Assembly (NCBI GenBank): GCA_020845955.1
Contig: JADLEU010000365.1
Coordinates: 1 to 58,613, forward strand
Origin: Anaerolineales bacterium
GTDB taxonomy: Bacteria > Chloroflexota > Anaerolineae > Anaerolineales > UBA6663
Direction: 5' to 3'
DNA: 58,613 bases
Shown piece after piece: positions 45,846-52,899 of the stretch. How positions within the stretch are numbered: position 1 is the first letter of the stretch; each line of letters begins with the position of its first letter. The position numbers and the translations under genes are program-made. Under the pieces are notes generated by a model, which ran no database searches, was not told the origin of the DNA, and was given only the letters and a program-made list of their open reading frames with translations.

Positions 45846-46043
45846 CTAGGCGCTGGCCTGCTCCGGCTGCGCTTCGCCGTGCTGGATGGCCTCGAGGCGG
45901 GACTTGGCGAAGTAGTCGCGGAGGGCGCGCTCCAGGACTGCCCGCTTGGTGCGCTCCTCGCGTTTGGCAGTTTCGTCAAGCTCTTCCGCAATTCGCGCGT
46001 CAATCTGCGCGTACAGATTGGCGATCAGGTTTTCTTGGGTCAT
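45846..46043 (-). CDS. Ribbon-helix-helix-like or helical regulator, first gene of the leftward operon
   Basis: A 65-residue protein with AGGAGA 7 bases before ATG 46043. It is helical throughout (NLIANLYAQIDARIAEELDE, TKRAVLERALRDYFAKSRLE) with the Arg-rich second helix of Arc/CopG-like proteins, though the N-terminal strand is hard to see. It is the first gene after the operator-promoter at 46081-46108, where a regulator of the switch is expected. Confidence 0.55.
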   Translation of the reverse strand: MTQENLIANLYAQIDARIAEELDETAKREERTKRAVLERALRDYFAKSRLEAIQHGEAQPEQASA

Positions 46044-46080
46044 CGATGTCTCCTGAGTGCTACCAGTGACTACAAATGGT

Positions 46081-46108
46081 ATTATATATCGGATCCGATA
46101 GAAGTCAA
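46081..46108 (-). promoter_or_regulatory. Main leftward promoter with operator palindrome
   Basis: On the minus strand TTGACT (46108-46103), 16 bp, TATAAT (46086-46081). The spacer holds the perfect 14-bp palindrome TATCGGATCCGATA (46087-46100), so a bound repressor would block the promoter directly. It should drive the early module from 46043 leftward. Confidence 0.75.
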
Positions 46109-46193
46109 TATCCAGTTCATAAAATGCCGCAAGTGACCATAATATATCTTTATATGGACGGCTAAAATGGAACAAAGGACTGGTAGACTCGGT

Positions 46194-46211
46194 CTAGAAC
46201 CAGTGTTCTAG
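46194..46211. promoter_or_regulatory. Second operator-like inverted repeat
   Basis: CTAGAAC (46194-46200), CAGT, GTTCTAG (46205-46211), perfect 7-bp arms, 18 bp before the ATG of the HTH protein at 46229. Unlike the palindrome at 46087, so a second protein or autoregulation may be involved. Confidence 0.55.
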
Positions 46212-46228
46212 CGAATTAGGGGTCTGCC

Positions 46229-46474
46229 ATGATCATTGAAATGGGCGACAAGGGTCGTTTGTTTGCTGACTTTGTGCGGATGAAATTGCGTGAGCGCAAA
46301 GGGAGAATCGACGGTTACAGCGACACGGACTATGCCGCTGAGTTGAAGGTCGATTACAACACCGTCAAACGATGGTTGAAACAGAAAAGGATCAGCCGGA
46401 TCGATCTTGAGAACTACTTGGCTGTCGAAGATGTATTTGGGCAGGAGTTGCGTGATTATCTGCGGCAAGAATAG
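46229..46474 (+). CDS. Small HTH-type repressor-like protein of the lysogeny switch
   Basis: An 81-residue protein. FADFVRMKLRERKGRIDGYS then DTDYAAELKVDYNTVKRWLK is a helix-turn-helix in which YAAELKVDYNTVKRWL is the recognition unit; the C-terminal helix is LENYLAVEDVFGQELRDYL. It is divergent from the early operon across a 185-bp region with two operators, as CI/Cro-type regulators are. The dimerisation domain is short, so it is more like Cro or a minimal repressor. Confidence 0.65.
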   Translation: MIIEMGDKGRLFADFVRMKLRERKGRIDGYSDTDYAAELKVDYNTVKRWLKQKRISRIDLENYLAVEDVFGQELRDYLRQE

Positions 46475-46505
46475 GGCAGGGGGGCTTTCGATTCAGGAGG
46501 GGACC

Positions 46506-47138
46506 ATGCGAGGCTTGAGCATCGTTGGCTTAGTGGTCTTGGCGCTGGTGGCTTGCACACCATCACAAGGCAGTATTGAGACGGCCATTGCTCAGACCCA
46601 AATACCGATTGGGCAAACCCAGGCGGCGGCCACGCAAACCGAGGCGGCACGCCCAACAGCCACGCCGGCCTTGTCGGCCGAATTTGTCCGCAGGGTGAAT
46701 GACTTCCTCGAAGCCGGCTCCGTGGTTGCTGTGCAAACCGACCAGGGCGTGACTATTTTAGAGTTGCGAGTGTCGGTTGCTGATGCCGGCGGTGCGGCCG
46801 ATCTATTGCGCGCTACCTGGCCGACTGGTTACCCAAATGACGTCCAGGACGACGTGGCGGATGCTATGCAGGGATGGGAACTGGCCTTGGACATGTGGTC
46901 GCTCAAGATTGGCGAAGCCGATCCGCCAGTTGAACCGAATGTGAACGGGTATCTAGGCTTCATGACCTACGCCGCTGATGAATTGGTGATTGAGACTTAC
47001 CCAAGTGGCTGCATCGTGGATGAGTATTGCGGCAAGCAATACCTGCCGCTGGAGGAGAACACTCGAGTTTTGATGAGGCTGGGCAGTGCGTATTTTGATG
47101 CCGCCAGGGTGGGGCTATTGGCGATGATAGGTGAATAG
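46506..47138 (+). CDS. Lipoprotein, lysogenic-conversion candidate
   Basis: A 210-residue protein with AGGAGG before ATG 46506. Lipoprotein signal RGLSIVGLVVLALVAC (Cys17), a Thr/Gln/Ala spacer (ETAIAQTQIPIGQTQAAATQ), and a soluble domain (SAEFVRRVNDFLEAGSVVAV, DMWSLKIGEADPP). It follows the repressor in the rightward direction and should be expressed in the lysogen. It may change the cell surface, for example by blocking superinfecting phage. The function is inferred from context only. Confidence 0.62.
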   Translation: MRGLSIVGLVVLALVACTPSQGSIETAIAQTQIPIGQTQAAATQTEAARPTATPALSAEFVRRVNDFLEAGSVVAVQTDQGVTILELRVSVADAGGAADLLRATWPTGYPNDVQDDVADAMQGWELALDMWSLKIGEADPPVEPNVNGYLGFMTYAADELVIETYPSGCIVDEYCGKQYLPLEENTRVLMRLGSAYFDAARVGLLAMIGE

Positions 47139-47148
47139 CTGCTCTGAC

Positions 47149-47171
47149 CGGACCCGCGTACGCGTGGTCCG
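47149..47171 (+). repeat. Type B palindrome, copy 3 (intergenic)
   Basis: Same 23 bases as at 10320 and 45143, here in the 148-bp space between the lipoprotein and the next small gene. It is the only type B copy outside a gene. No T-tract follows, so it is not a terminator. Confidence 0.85.
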
Positions 47172-47286
47172 CCTGGGGGCTGGGGGAAAGGGGGTTTATG
47201 GGGGAACCTAAAGGGTGCTTTGCTAAGTGTGGGATTGAAACAGGACGTGCTTCCGAGCAGTTGGCTAGAACGAAAGGGGAATTGAA

Positions 47287-47448
47287 ATGCCTCGCAAGTC
47301 GCCGTGGCACTCGATCAAGTCGAACGTGCATCACAACAACAGCGCCTGCAATACCGGGAACAACATCGAGAAGGAGAATCTGCGCCAGGGGGATGGTGGC
47401 AAGCCGCTCTGCGATGAGTGCAAGGAGCTAAACCGCCAAGGGAAGTAG
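47287..47448 (+). CDS. Small conserved zinc-binding protein, 53 residues
   Basis: ATG 47287 to TAG 47448: SPWHSIKSNVHHNNSACNTG, NNIEKENLRQGDGGKPLCDE, CKELNRQGK. The pattern HHNN...CNTGNNIE...GGKPLCDEC is one I recall from small bacterial proteins of unknown function. Cys/His residues may bind zinc. GGGGAATTGAA precedes the ATG. The stop codon touches the convergent gene at 47449. Confidence 0.7.
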   Translation: MPRKSPWHSIKSNVHHNNSACNTGNNIEKENLRQGDGGKPLCDECKELNRQGK

Positions 47449-47790
47449 TCACGGCACCAGGCAAGGGTCTGGCTCCAGTTTTTGCCAAAACGTAATCTCC
47501 CAGTACGGACCGGTAGGCTCACCGTCGTCGATGGTCCATACGCGCTGGATGGCCCGGACTGGGAGAGCGTTTTGGAGAGCAAGCGCCAGCGCCCGGAAAC
47601 CTTCTGAGCGGTCGCCACTAAAGCGGACGGTTGGTTGCAGGTAGCAATGGCCTGCGCCGCCTTCGCATGACTCGAAGGTCTCGATGCCGGCAGCGCACAG
47701 CAGGATCACGGCCCGCTCGATGCCAGCATCCAGCGGCGGATCAAATTCGCGCGGCGGGGGATTGTCGGTCGCAAGCATTGCCCGTCTCAT
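47449..47790 (-). CDS. Conserved phage/plasmid protein of unknown function
   Basis: A 113-residue protein: FDPPLDAGIERAVILLCAAG, IETFESCEGGAGHCYLQPTV, RFSGDRSEGFRALALALQNA and an end with GEPTGPYWEITFWQKL. The ESCEGGAGH motif with its Cys and His is a mark of a small family seen on mobile elements, role unknown. Start ATG 47790 or 47778. Confidence 0.65.
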   Translation of the reverse strand: MRRAMLATDNPPPREFDPPLDAGIERAVILLCAAGIETFESCEGGAGHCYLQPTVRFSGDRSEGFRALALALQNALPVRAIQRVWTIDDGEPTGPYWEITFWQKLEPDPCLVP

Positions 47791-47823
47791 CTGATGTTGA
47801 TCTTACCCTAGGCTGTCAACCTC

Positions 47824-49365
47824 ATGCCCAACTCCTCCAATGGCCACAAAGCCACAGACTTGTCCCGCGCCGCGATCTACCGCCGCGTCTCATCCGAGGT
47901 GCAGGGGAAGCGTGTTAGTCCGGAAGAGCAACTGGCGGACTGCGAAGCCTACGCCCAGGGTCGCGGCTACACGGTCGTGGCGGTGTACTCCGATATAGAG
48001 CGCTACCGCTCCGCCGGGCGGCTGGTGGAGCCCTCCGGCACGCGCACTGACCGCCCAGATTTCCAGCGCTTGCTGGCGGACGCGCGGGATGGAAAGCTCG
48101 ACGTCGTCATCGCCTGGAAGGAAGACCGGCTCTACCGCGGTGTCAAGCCCGCGGTGCTGGTGGGTGACTTGCTGGAAGAGACCCCCGTCACGGTCGAGCT
48201 GGTCAAAGAGACCTTCGACCGCAAGATGTTGTTCATCAAGAGCGCTATCGGGAAACTGGAGATCGAGAGCATTCGCGAGCGGACCGAGATGGGCATGAAG
48301 GCCCGGATGCGCAAAGGGCTCATTCACGGCGGGCCGGTTCCGGCCGGCTACGTCGGGGTGAAGGGGGATGATGGGCAAACCTGCGGCTACGTGCTCGACC
48401 CGGCCTGGCGCGGTTTCTTCGACGACCTGGCCCGCCTGTACATCACCCGTCTGCCGCTGGCGGAGATCGGCCGGCGGCTGTCGCCCGACCCGCGCACTGG
48501 CCGGCCGTGGCTGGATTCGACGCTGAGCTACATCCTGCGCAACCCATTCTATCGCGGCCAGATTGCCTACGGATGGCAGAACGGGAAGCCTGAGTTTATC
48601 GTCCCCGGCCGGCACGCGCCCGCCTGGGACGCGGAAACGTGCGCGGCCGTCGAGCGCGAACTGGCCCGCCGCGGCGGCCGGCACAATGGCCCGCGCAGCC
48701 GCGCCCTGCTGTCGGGAATACTGCGCTGCGGCCTGTGCGGCCAAACCATGGCGTGCGGAACAACGCACGTCCCGGCGCGCAATGGCCAGCGCCGCTACGC
48801 CTACCGCTACTACGGCTGTGCTCGCCCGGTGATGGTCCGCGACGGCCGCTGGCATGGGCGCCGCACCCACGCGGCGAATTACATCAACGAGACGAAATGC
48901 CTGCGGCTCATCCAGGGTCTCCTGGCTGGCCTCGATGCGTCGCAGATCGACGGCTGGCTGACGCAGCTGGCCATGGCGCTTGGCGGGCCGACGCCGGATG
49001 ATGGGACGCGGCGCGCGCGCCTGGAAGCCGAAGCCGAGACGCTTCGCGCGAGACTGGCCGACCTGGCCGTGGGTCTCGATGGCGTGCGGAACGCCTCGCC
49101 CGCGGCAACCGAGACGATCCTGTCTGCGATCACCACTACCGGCAAGCAACTTGACCAGGTGCGGGCAGAGCTGGATGAGTTGGGGCGCCGGCAGTCGGCC
49201 GCGCCGGATTTAGCGCAAGCCCGCGACGCCATCATGCGCCTGGTCGGGGAACTGGAGGTATGGGATGAGCCGGCCACGCTGCAGCCGCTGCTGCAGACCG
49301 CGTTTCCCGCGCTGTACGTGGCTGGCGGCCAGTTTGTTTCTCCCGTCCCTGTGTGGGAGAATTGA
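47824..49365 (+). CDS. int: Large serine integrase
   Basis: A 513-residue protein. Catalytic domain: YRRVSSEVQG with Ser23 as nucleophile, a CxxYAQGRGYTVVAVYSDI-type strand, and DGKLDVVIAWKEDRLYRG. The recombinase domain (MRKGLIHGGPVPAGYVGVKG, LAEIGRRLSPDPRTGRPWLD, YILRNPFYRGQIAYG) follows, then a zinc ribbon (CGLCGQTMAC...YYGCARP) and a coiled coil (RLEAEAETLRARLADLA). It recombines attP and attB without other factors for integration; a directionality factor is needed for excision. It lies at the end of the prophage, next to attR. Confidence 0.93.
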   Translation: MPNSSNGHKATDLSRAAIYRRVSSEVQGKRVSPEEQLADCEAYAQGRGYTVVAVYSDIERYRSAGRLVEPSGTRTDRPDFQRLLADARDGKLDVVIAWKEDRLYRGVKPAVLVGDLLEETPVTVELVKETFDRKMLFIKSAIGKLEIESIRERTEMGMKARMRKGLIHGGPVPAGYVGVKGDDGQTCGYVLDPAWRGFFDDLARLYITRLPLAEIGRRLSPDPRTGRPWLDSTLSYILRNPFYRGQIAYGWQNGKPEFIVPGRHAPAWDAETCAAVERELARRGGRHNGPRSRALLSGILRCGLCGQTMACGTTHVPARNGQRRYAYRYYGCARPVMVRDGRWHGRRTHAANYINETKCLRLIQGLLAGLDASQIDGWLTQLAMALGGPTPDDGTRRARLEAEAETLRARLADLAVGLDGVRNASPAATETILSAITTTGKQLDQVRAELDELGRRQSAAPDLAQARDAIMRLVGELEVWDEPATLQPLLQTAFPALYVAGGQFVSPVPVWEN

Positions 49366-49387
49366 TTGCTTGTGTGTGCCGGATGCA

Positions 49388-49404
49388 CGCCGATGCACTT
49401 GGGG
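49388..49404. other. attR, with the displaced end of dnaN
   Basis: The codons read Thr-Pro-Met-His-Leu-Gly-Lys-stop to 49410. Compared with the left end (Met-Pro-Met-His-Leu-Gly-Arg-stop) they share ATGCAC and TTGG. The GATGCAC motif is repeated twice here (49382 and 49392). The native dnaN end is probably this one. Confidence 0.65.
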
Positions 49405-49429
49405 AAGTAGCCGGGTCGTCGTAATCGAA

Positions 49430-49993
49430 GCAGCCAGGAGATCGCCCCGGCCGCGCCGGCTCCGTTCTGGGGCGGCGGCGCGCGGGCTGCGCAGCCGCGC
49501 CACCGGCCGGTGAGTGTGCTCGGGCAAGGCCAGCAGCGCTGGGTAGTCGCGCCGCTGGCGTGGGTGCGTCTTCAGCGCCCACAGGAAAAGCACATCGCGG
49601 TTGATCTGGTGGGCCGGGCATTCGCGGTTGCCGTTCCACAGGACGATGCCCCGGGCCCAGCGCTGCGCGGTGCGTCAGTTGCCACATCACCACCGGCAGG
49701 GGAAAGTCGAGCCAGATCAGCGCCTGGGCCCGCGGCTAGATCAGGTCGCGCAGGCTGCTGTAGTTGCAGTCGGTCACCTAGGCCGGGCCGGCCAGGGATT
49801 CGGCCGCGCGAGCCGTTTCAGGCTCGCGCGGCGACGGGATCCAATTCGGGCCCCAGAAGAGCGCGTCGAGCTCGATGTGCGGCAGGCCCAGACGCCGCGT
49901 CACGGCCTGCGCCAGGGTGGTCTTGCCCGCGCCCGTGACGCCCAAGACCGCAACACGCCGCCAGCTTCTCGCGGGTGAAGTTGTCCTTGACAT
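49430..49993 (-). pseudogene. Decayed P-loop kinase of the adenylate-kinase/topology-modulation type
   Basis: Read leftward, VAVLGVTGAGKTTLAQAVTR (Walker A), LGLPHIELDALFWGPNWIPS, then in other frames LIWLDFPLPVVMWQLTHRAAL, LFLWALKTHPRQRRDYPALL and EHTHRPVARLRSPRAA. These are consecutive pieces of one family, but stops (after 49778 and near 49738) and at least one frameshift break them. No functional product is expected. This fills the 660-bp stretch between attR and surE. Confidence 0.7.
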
Positions 49994-50071
49994 GCGATTG
50001 AGTCTCGGGCCAGCGGACGAGAACGGCCGGCTCGCTGGTCAATGACTCAATGACGTGCCGTCCCGCCGGCG

Positions 50072-50821
50072 TTACAGGTCGGCCGCGATCCAGGCCTCCA
50101 GTTCGGGCATCAGCCGATAGGCGGTCAGGTCGAGCTGCAGGGGCGTCACCGAAACATAGTCGTGCTCCAGGGCCCAGAAGTCGGTGCCCTCGTCGGCGCG
50201 GCCGGTGGGCATCTCGCCGCCGATCCAGTAGTAGGGTTTACCGCGTGGGTCGCGGCGCTCCACGAGCTGATCGCGATACACGCGCAGTCCCTGGCGCGTC
50301 ACGCGCAGTCCCTTGATGGTCTGCGGCGCGTTGACGTTCAACAGGCTGTCGGGCGGCAGGCCGCGCTCGGCGATCATCGTCACCAGCCGGGCGGCGATGC
50401 TGGCGGCGGCCTCGTAGCGCGGCGGATCGCCGGCCTCGGTGGAGACCGCCATGCCCGGTACGCCGGCGATGACGGCCTCGATCGCGGCGGTGACGGTGCC
50501 CGAGTAAGTGACGTCCTGGCCTAGGTTGTAGTGCGGGTTGATGCCCGAGACCACCAGGTCGATCTTGTCGGGGATGAAGCCGAGCAGCGCCAGGGCCACG
50601 CAGTCGGAAGGCGCCCCCGAGCACAGCCAGGCTGGCGAGCCGTCCAACAACTGCCCGACGTCGAGGCGCAGCGGCTTGTGCATGGTCTTGCGGTGGCCGG
50701 CGGCCGAGTAGTTGCGCGAAGGCGCCACCACCGTCAGCCGCCCCAGCGGCTCCAGCGCTTGCTTGAGGGCCAACAGGCCCGGCGCGGTGACGCCGTCGTC
50801 GTTGGTCAGCAAGATGTGCAT
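50072..50821 (-). CDS. surE: 5'/3'-nucleotidase SurE
   Basis: A 249-residue protein of the usual length. The N-terminus [15 protein letters not shown] has the metal-binding Asp8-Asp9, followed by [14 protein letters not shown] (substrate loop), [32 protein letters not shown] and GTVTAAIEA. These are the canonical SurE motifs. It removes phosphate from nucleoside monophosphates. Start ATG 50821 is 15 bp inside the upstream remnant. Confidence 0.93.
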   Translation of the reverse strand: MHILLTNDDGVTAPGLLALKQALEPLGRLTVVAPSRNYSAAGHRKTMHKPLRLDVGQLLDGSPAWLCSGAPSDCVALALLGFIPDKIDLVVSGINPHYNLGQDVTYSGTVTAAIEAVIAGVPGMAVSTEAGDPPRYEAAASIAARLVTMIAERGLPPDSLLNVNAPQTIKGLRVTRQGLRVYRDQLVERRDPRGKPYYWIGGEMPTGRADEGTDFWALEHDYVSVTPLQLDLTAYRLMPELEAWIAADL

Positions 50822-51168
50822 GGCCTCTCCCGTTGCTGTGGTTCTGGCCGCTGCCAGCGGCCGCACAGCCGCAGGGCCCGCAGGGCCTCCAGAGTGCTGT
50901 GCACGTCTTGGCCGGCCCCGTCTTCGCTGGGCCGGCGCCCGTCAACGGATTGGGCCGCGTCCAGGCTGCTGTCGTTCAGCGTCCAGCGCGTCGCCCAGCC
51001 GCCGCCGGGGCGCTGTCCTCTCAGGAGTTCGTCCATCTCGACTGGGCTGCGCCAGGCGGCCTCCGGCACGTAGCGCAGCCGGGCCTGCTCCACCGGGCTG
51101 CCGTGCGCGCGCACGAAGTTGAGAGCTTGGTCAAGATCCGTGGCTGCCTCCTGCCGCGCGCCTGCCAA
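50806..51168 (-). pseudogene. Remnant of a squalene-cyclase/prenyltransferase-like protein
   Basis: The 120-residue frame has [20 protein letters not shown] and [20 protein letters not shown], typical of the first part of terpene-cyclase-like repeat proteins, followed after a short unrelated stretch by [15 protein letters not shown], which resembles the last helix. The central 180-200 residues that an intact protein would have are missing. It starts at TTG 51168, beside the IS end, without a good ribosome-binding site. Likely a decayed gene with an internal deletion. Confidence 0.55.
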
Positions 51169-51174
51169 CCCTTA

Positions 51175-51883
51175 GAGAGCGTCCTCAAACTACGCATGAG
51201 CCGCCAAGCGTTTGGTCAACTGCCGGATACTGGCGAAGTAGATGAAGGCCTCGCTGGAGGCGGTGCGGCGTTCGTAGTCCTTGCTCAGGCGGCGGTTGCG
51301 GGTGAGCCAGGCGATGGACCGCTCAACCACCCAGCGGCGCGGCAGGACCACAAAGCCCTTGGCGCCTTCCGGGCGGCGCACGATCTCCAGGAGCCAGCCA
51401 CAGTGCTGCTTGACCCAGGCGACGATGTCTTCGTAGCCGCCATCGGCCCAGATCAGCTTCAGCCGGCAGTGACGGTTGTAGCGACTGCCCTTGATCCGCT
51501 CGAACAAGGTGGGCAGCGTTTGCTTCCCGCCCGTGCTGCCAGGGATCCCGGCCGAATGCACCACCGCCTTCACCAGCGCGGCATTGAGTGCTTGCCAGGC
51601 GCCATCGCGGCGCCAGCGCCGGAATTGGGTGTAGACCGTCTTCCACGGCGGCAGGTCACGCCACACACAGCCATTCCGCACGATGTAGAAGATCGCGTTC
51701 AACATCACCCGCAGCGGCCATTCACGCGGCCGGCCGGTCGTCGTCTGCGGCAGCAGTAGCACAAGCGCATCCCATTCGGTATCATTCAAGTCGGTCGAGC
51801 AGGTTTTCCGGTTTATCTGATCCATAAACCCGAGCCTACTCGGCCACTCTTATTCGGTCAAGGTGCCCTTTGAGGACACTCTC
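51175..51883 (-). mobile_element. IS5-family element (IS427-like) with an internal deletion
   Basis: The inverted repeats are GAGAGCGTCCTCAAA at the left end and, read from the other side, GAGAGTGTCCTCAAA at the right end (one mismatch). The 3-bp duplication TTA flanks both sides (51172-51174 and 51884-51886). The element is 709 bp, about 150 bp shorter than usual for the group, because the transposase lacks a central block. Confidence 0.88.
51190..51825 (-). CDS. IS5-family transposase, internally deleted
   Basis: A 211-residue protein. TDLNDTEWDALVLLLPQ, RPREWPLRVMLNAIFYIVRN, VWRDLPPWKTVYTQFRRWRR and, at the end, IWADGGYEDIVAWVKQH, EGAKGFVVLPRRWVVERSIA match IS5/IS427 transposases. Between the NAALVKA helix and VVHSAGIPGSTGGKQTL about 50-60 residues are missing, among them the first catalytic Asp (the DSQS motif). 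The reading frame is intact but the enzyme should be inactive. Confidence 0.88.
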   Translation of the reverse strand: MDQINRKTCSTDLNDTEWDALVLLLPQTTTGRPREWPLRVMLNAIFYIVRNGCVWRDLPPWKTVYTQFRRWRRDGAWQALNAALVKAVVHSAGIPGSTGGKQTLPTLFERIKGSRYNRHCRLKLIWADGGYEDIVAWVKQHCGWLLEIVRRPEGAKGFVVLPRRWVVERSIAWLTRNRRLSKDYERRTASSEAFIYFASIRQLTKRLAAHA

Positions 51884-52654
51884 TTAGGCCGTCGTGGTCG
51901 CCAACCGCCGGTATTCGGCCGAGGCCGCGTACTGCCGCAGCTCGGCGATCCGCCGGGCCATAAGCGGGTGGGTAGCCAGCGCCTCGGCCCACTGGCTGCC
52001 GGCCTCGGCGTCGCGCGCCTCCACCTGGGCCAGCGCGCTGATGGCCTTGTTGGCGTTGGCTGTTGCCAGCAGGCCGGCCCGGTCGGCCGAGTGCTCGCAG
52101 GCGCGGTTCCACCACATAAAGGCCAGGTGCAGCACCGCAAAGGCGGCGGCGGGGCTGGGGATACCGGCCAGCCCGCCGACCAACGAGTTGAGCCAGGTAT
52201 GGCCCAGGCGCACGTGGCCCAGTTCGTGGCTGAGCACGAAGGCCACCTCGTCGGCGTCGAGCGCCTGGAGCAGCGCCGAATTGAGCACGACCACCTTGGG
52301 CGAGGACAGGCCGAAGGTGTAGGCGTTGAGGCTGGCGTTGGGCGCCACGTAGATCTGCACCGGCTCGGGTCCAAGCCGCGCGGCGCTGGCCTGTGCTAGC
52401 GCCCATAGGCTGGGCGCCGTCTCGGGCGTCACCGCCGTGGCGCGCGCCATCAGCGCGCCGTGATGGGCGCGTGTGGTGGAGTAGGCCATGACGACCATCA
52501 GTCCCACGAACAGCACGCTGCCGCACACCGTGGCCGTGGCCGTGGCCGCGATGACGACCAGCACCAGGCCCAGGGTGAGCCCCAGGATCAGGTGCTCGCC
52601 AGGATAACGGTAGCTGCTGGGCGAAAATGGTCGGCTTGCGGGCGGGATCGGCAT
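51884..52654 (-). CDS. M48-family zinc metallopeptidase, membrane-anchored
   Basis: A 256-residue protein with hydrophobic helices at about 20-60 and 160-180. HELGH at 143-147 and the downstream Glu187 of EHSADRAG are the zinc ligands and catalytic site of M48 (HtpX/Ste24-type) enzymes. These peptidases degrade damaged membrane proteins. The stop codon TAA is the target sequence duplicated by the IS: TTA 51884-51886 read leftward. So the gene survived the insertion by exact luck. The 245-bp upstream (52655-52899) contain no gene. Confidence 0.88.
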   Translation of the reverse strand: MPIPPASRPFSPSSYRYPGEHLILGLTLGLVLVVIAATATATVCGSVLFVGLMVVMAYSTTRAHHGALMARATAVTPETAPSLWALAQASAARLGPEPVQIYVAPNASLNAYTFGLSSPKVVVLNSALLQALDADEVAFVLSHELGHVRLGHTWLNSLVGGLAGIPSPAAAFAVLHLAFMWWNRACEHSADRAGLLATANANKAISALAQVEARDAEAGSQWAEALATHPLMARRIAELRQYAASAEYRRLATTTA

Positions 52655-52775
52655 GCGACCTCACGCGGCGCGGGCGGCCAGAGGCCGGGCCCAAACGCCA
52701 GGCGAAATTGTAGCGCAGGTGGCGCGGCCGCGGCCGCCGCGTCGCGCGCGTCGCAGCGATGCCGCACGCGCCCGC

Positions 52776-52839
52776 GCAAGGCGCGCCTACGGACGCGCTG
52801 GCCCCTGCCCACGCCCACGCGACCTGGGGCGCGCCTTGC
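52776..52839. repeat. Long inverted repeat in the intergenic region
   Basis: GCAAGGCGCGCC (52776-52787) pairs with GGCGCGCCTTGC (52828-52839), 12 bp perfect, with a 40-nt GC-rich loop. It could be a bidirectional transcript end or just a structured spacer. No T-tract is next to it. Confidence 0.55.
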
Positions 52840-52899
52840 CCCCCGCCGGGCAGCCAGCTCTGGCGCGAAACGCGTCCACGCTGTGCCGGGGGCGTTGTG

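Larger units (their letters stand above)
318..49398. mobile_element. Complete siphovirus-type prophage inserted in the 3' end of dnaN
   Basis: The interval holds every module of a temperate tailed phage: terminase, head, connector, tail with tape measure, lytic enzymes, replication and recombination genes, a lysogeny switch and a large serine integrase. The head genes are Mu-like and the tail is lambda-like, with no contractile-tail genes, so I infer a siphovirus. The boundaries are set by ATGCAC near 315 and 49393, each followed by Leu-Gly-basic-stop codons. Late genes run rightward from 377 to 27023, early genes leftward from 46043 to 27031. I see no large deletion and most genes overlap or abut, so the prophage looks intact. 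The exact crossover dinucleotide cannot be read from one sequence. Confidence 0.88.

Noticed and set aside
47198-47431. A 77-residue rightward frame overlapping the 53-residue gene
   Set aside because: The downstream half is a shifted reading of the conserved 53-residue protein, and the frame as a whole resembles no protein.
47791-47823. TTGACA on the minus strand between the integrase and the gene at 47790 as a promoter
   Set aside because: No acceptable -10 box lies 16-18 bp downstream, so the short divergent region does not support a promoter by eye.
47890-49149. A 419-residue minus-strand open frame opposite the integrase
   Set aside because: The plus strand clearly encodes the serine integrase with all domains; the antisense frame is a shadow.
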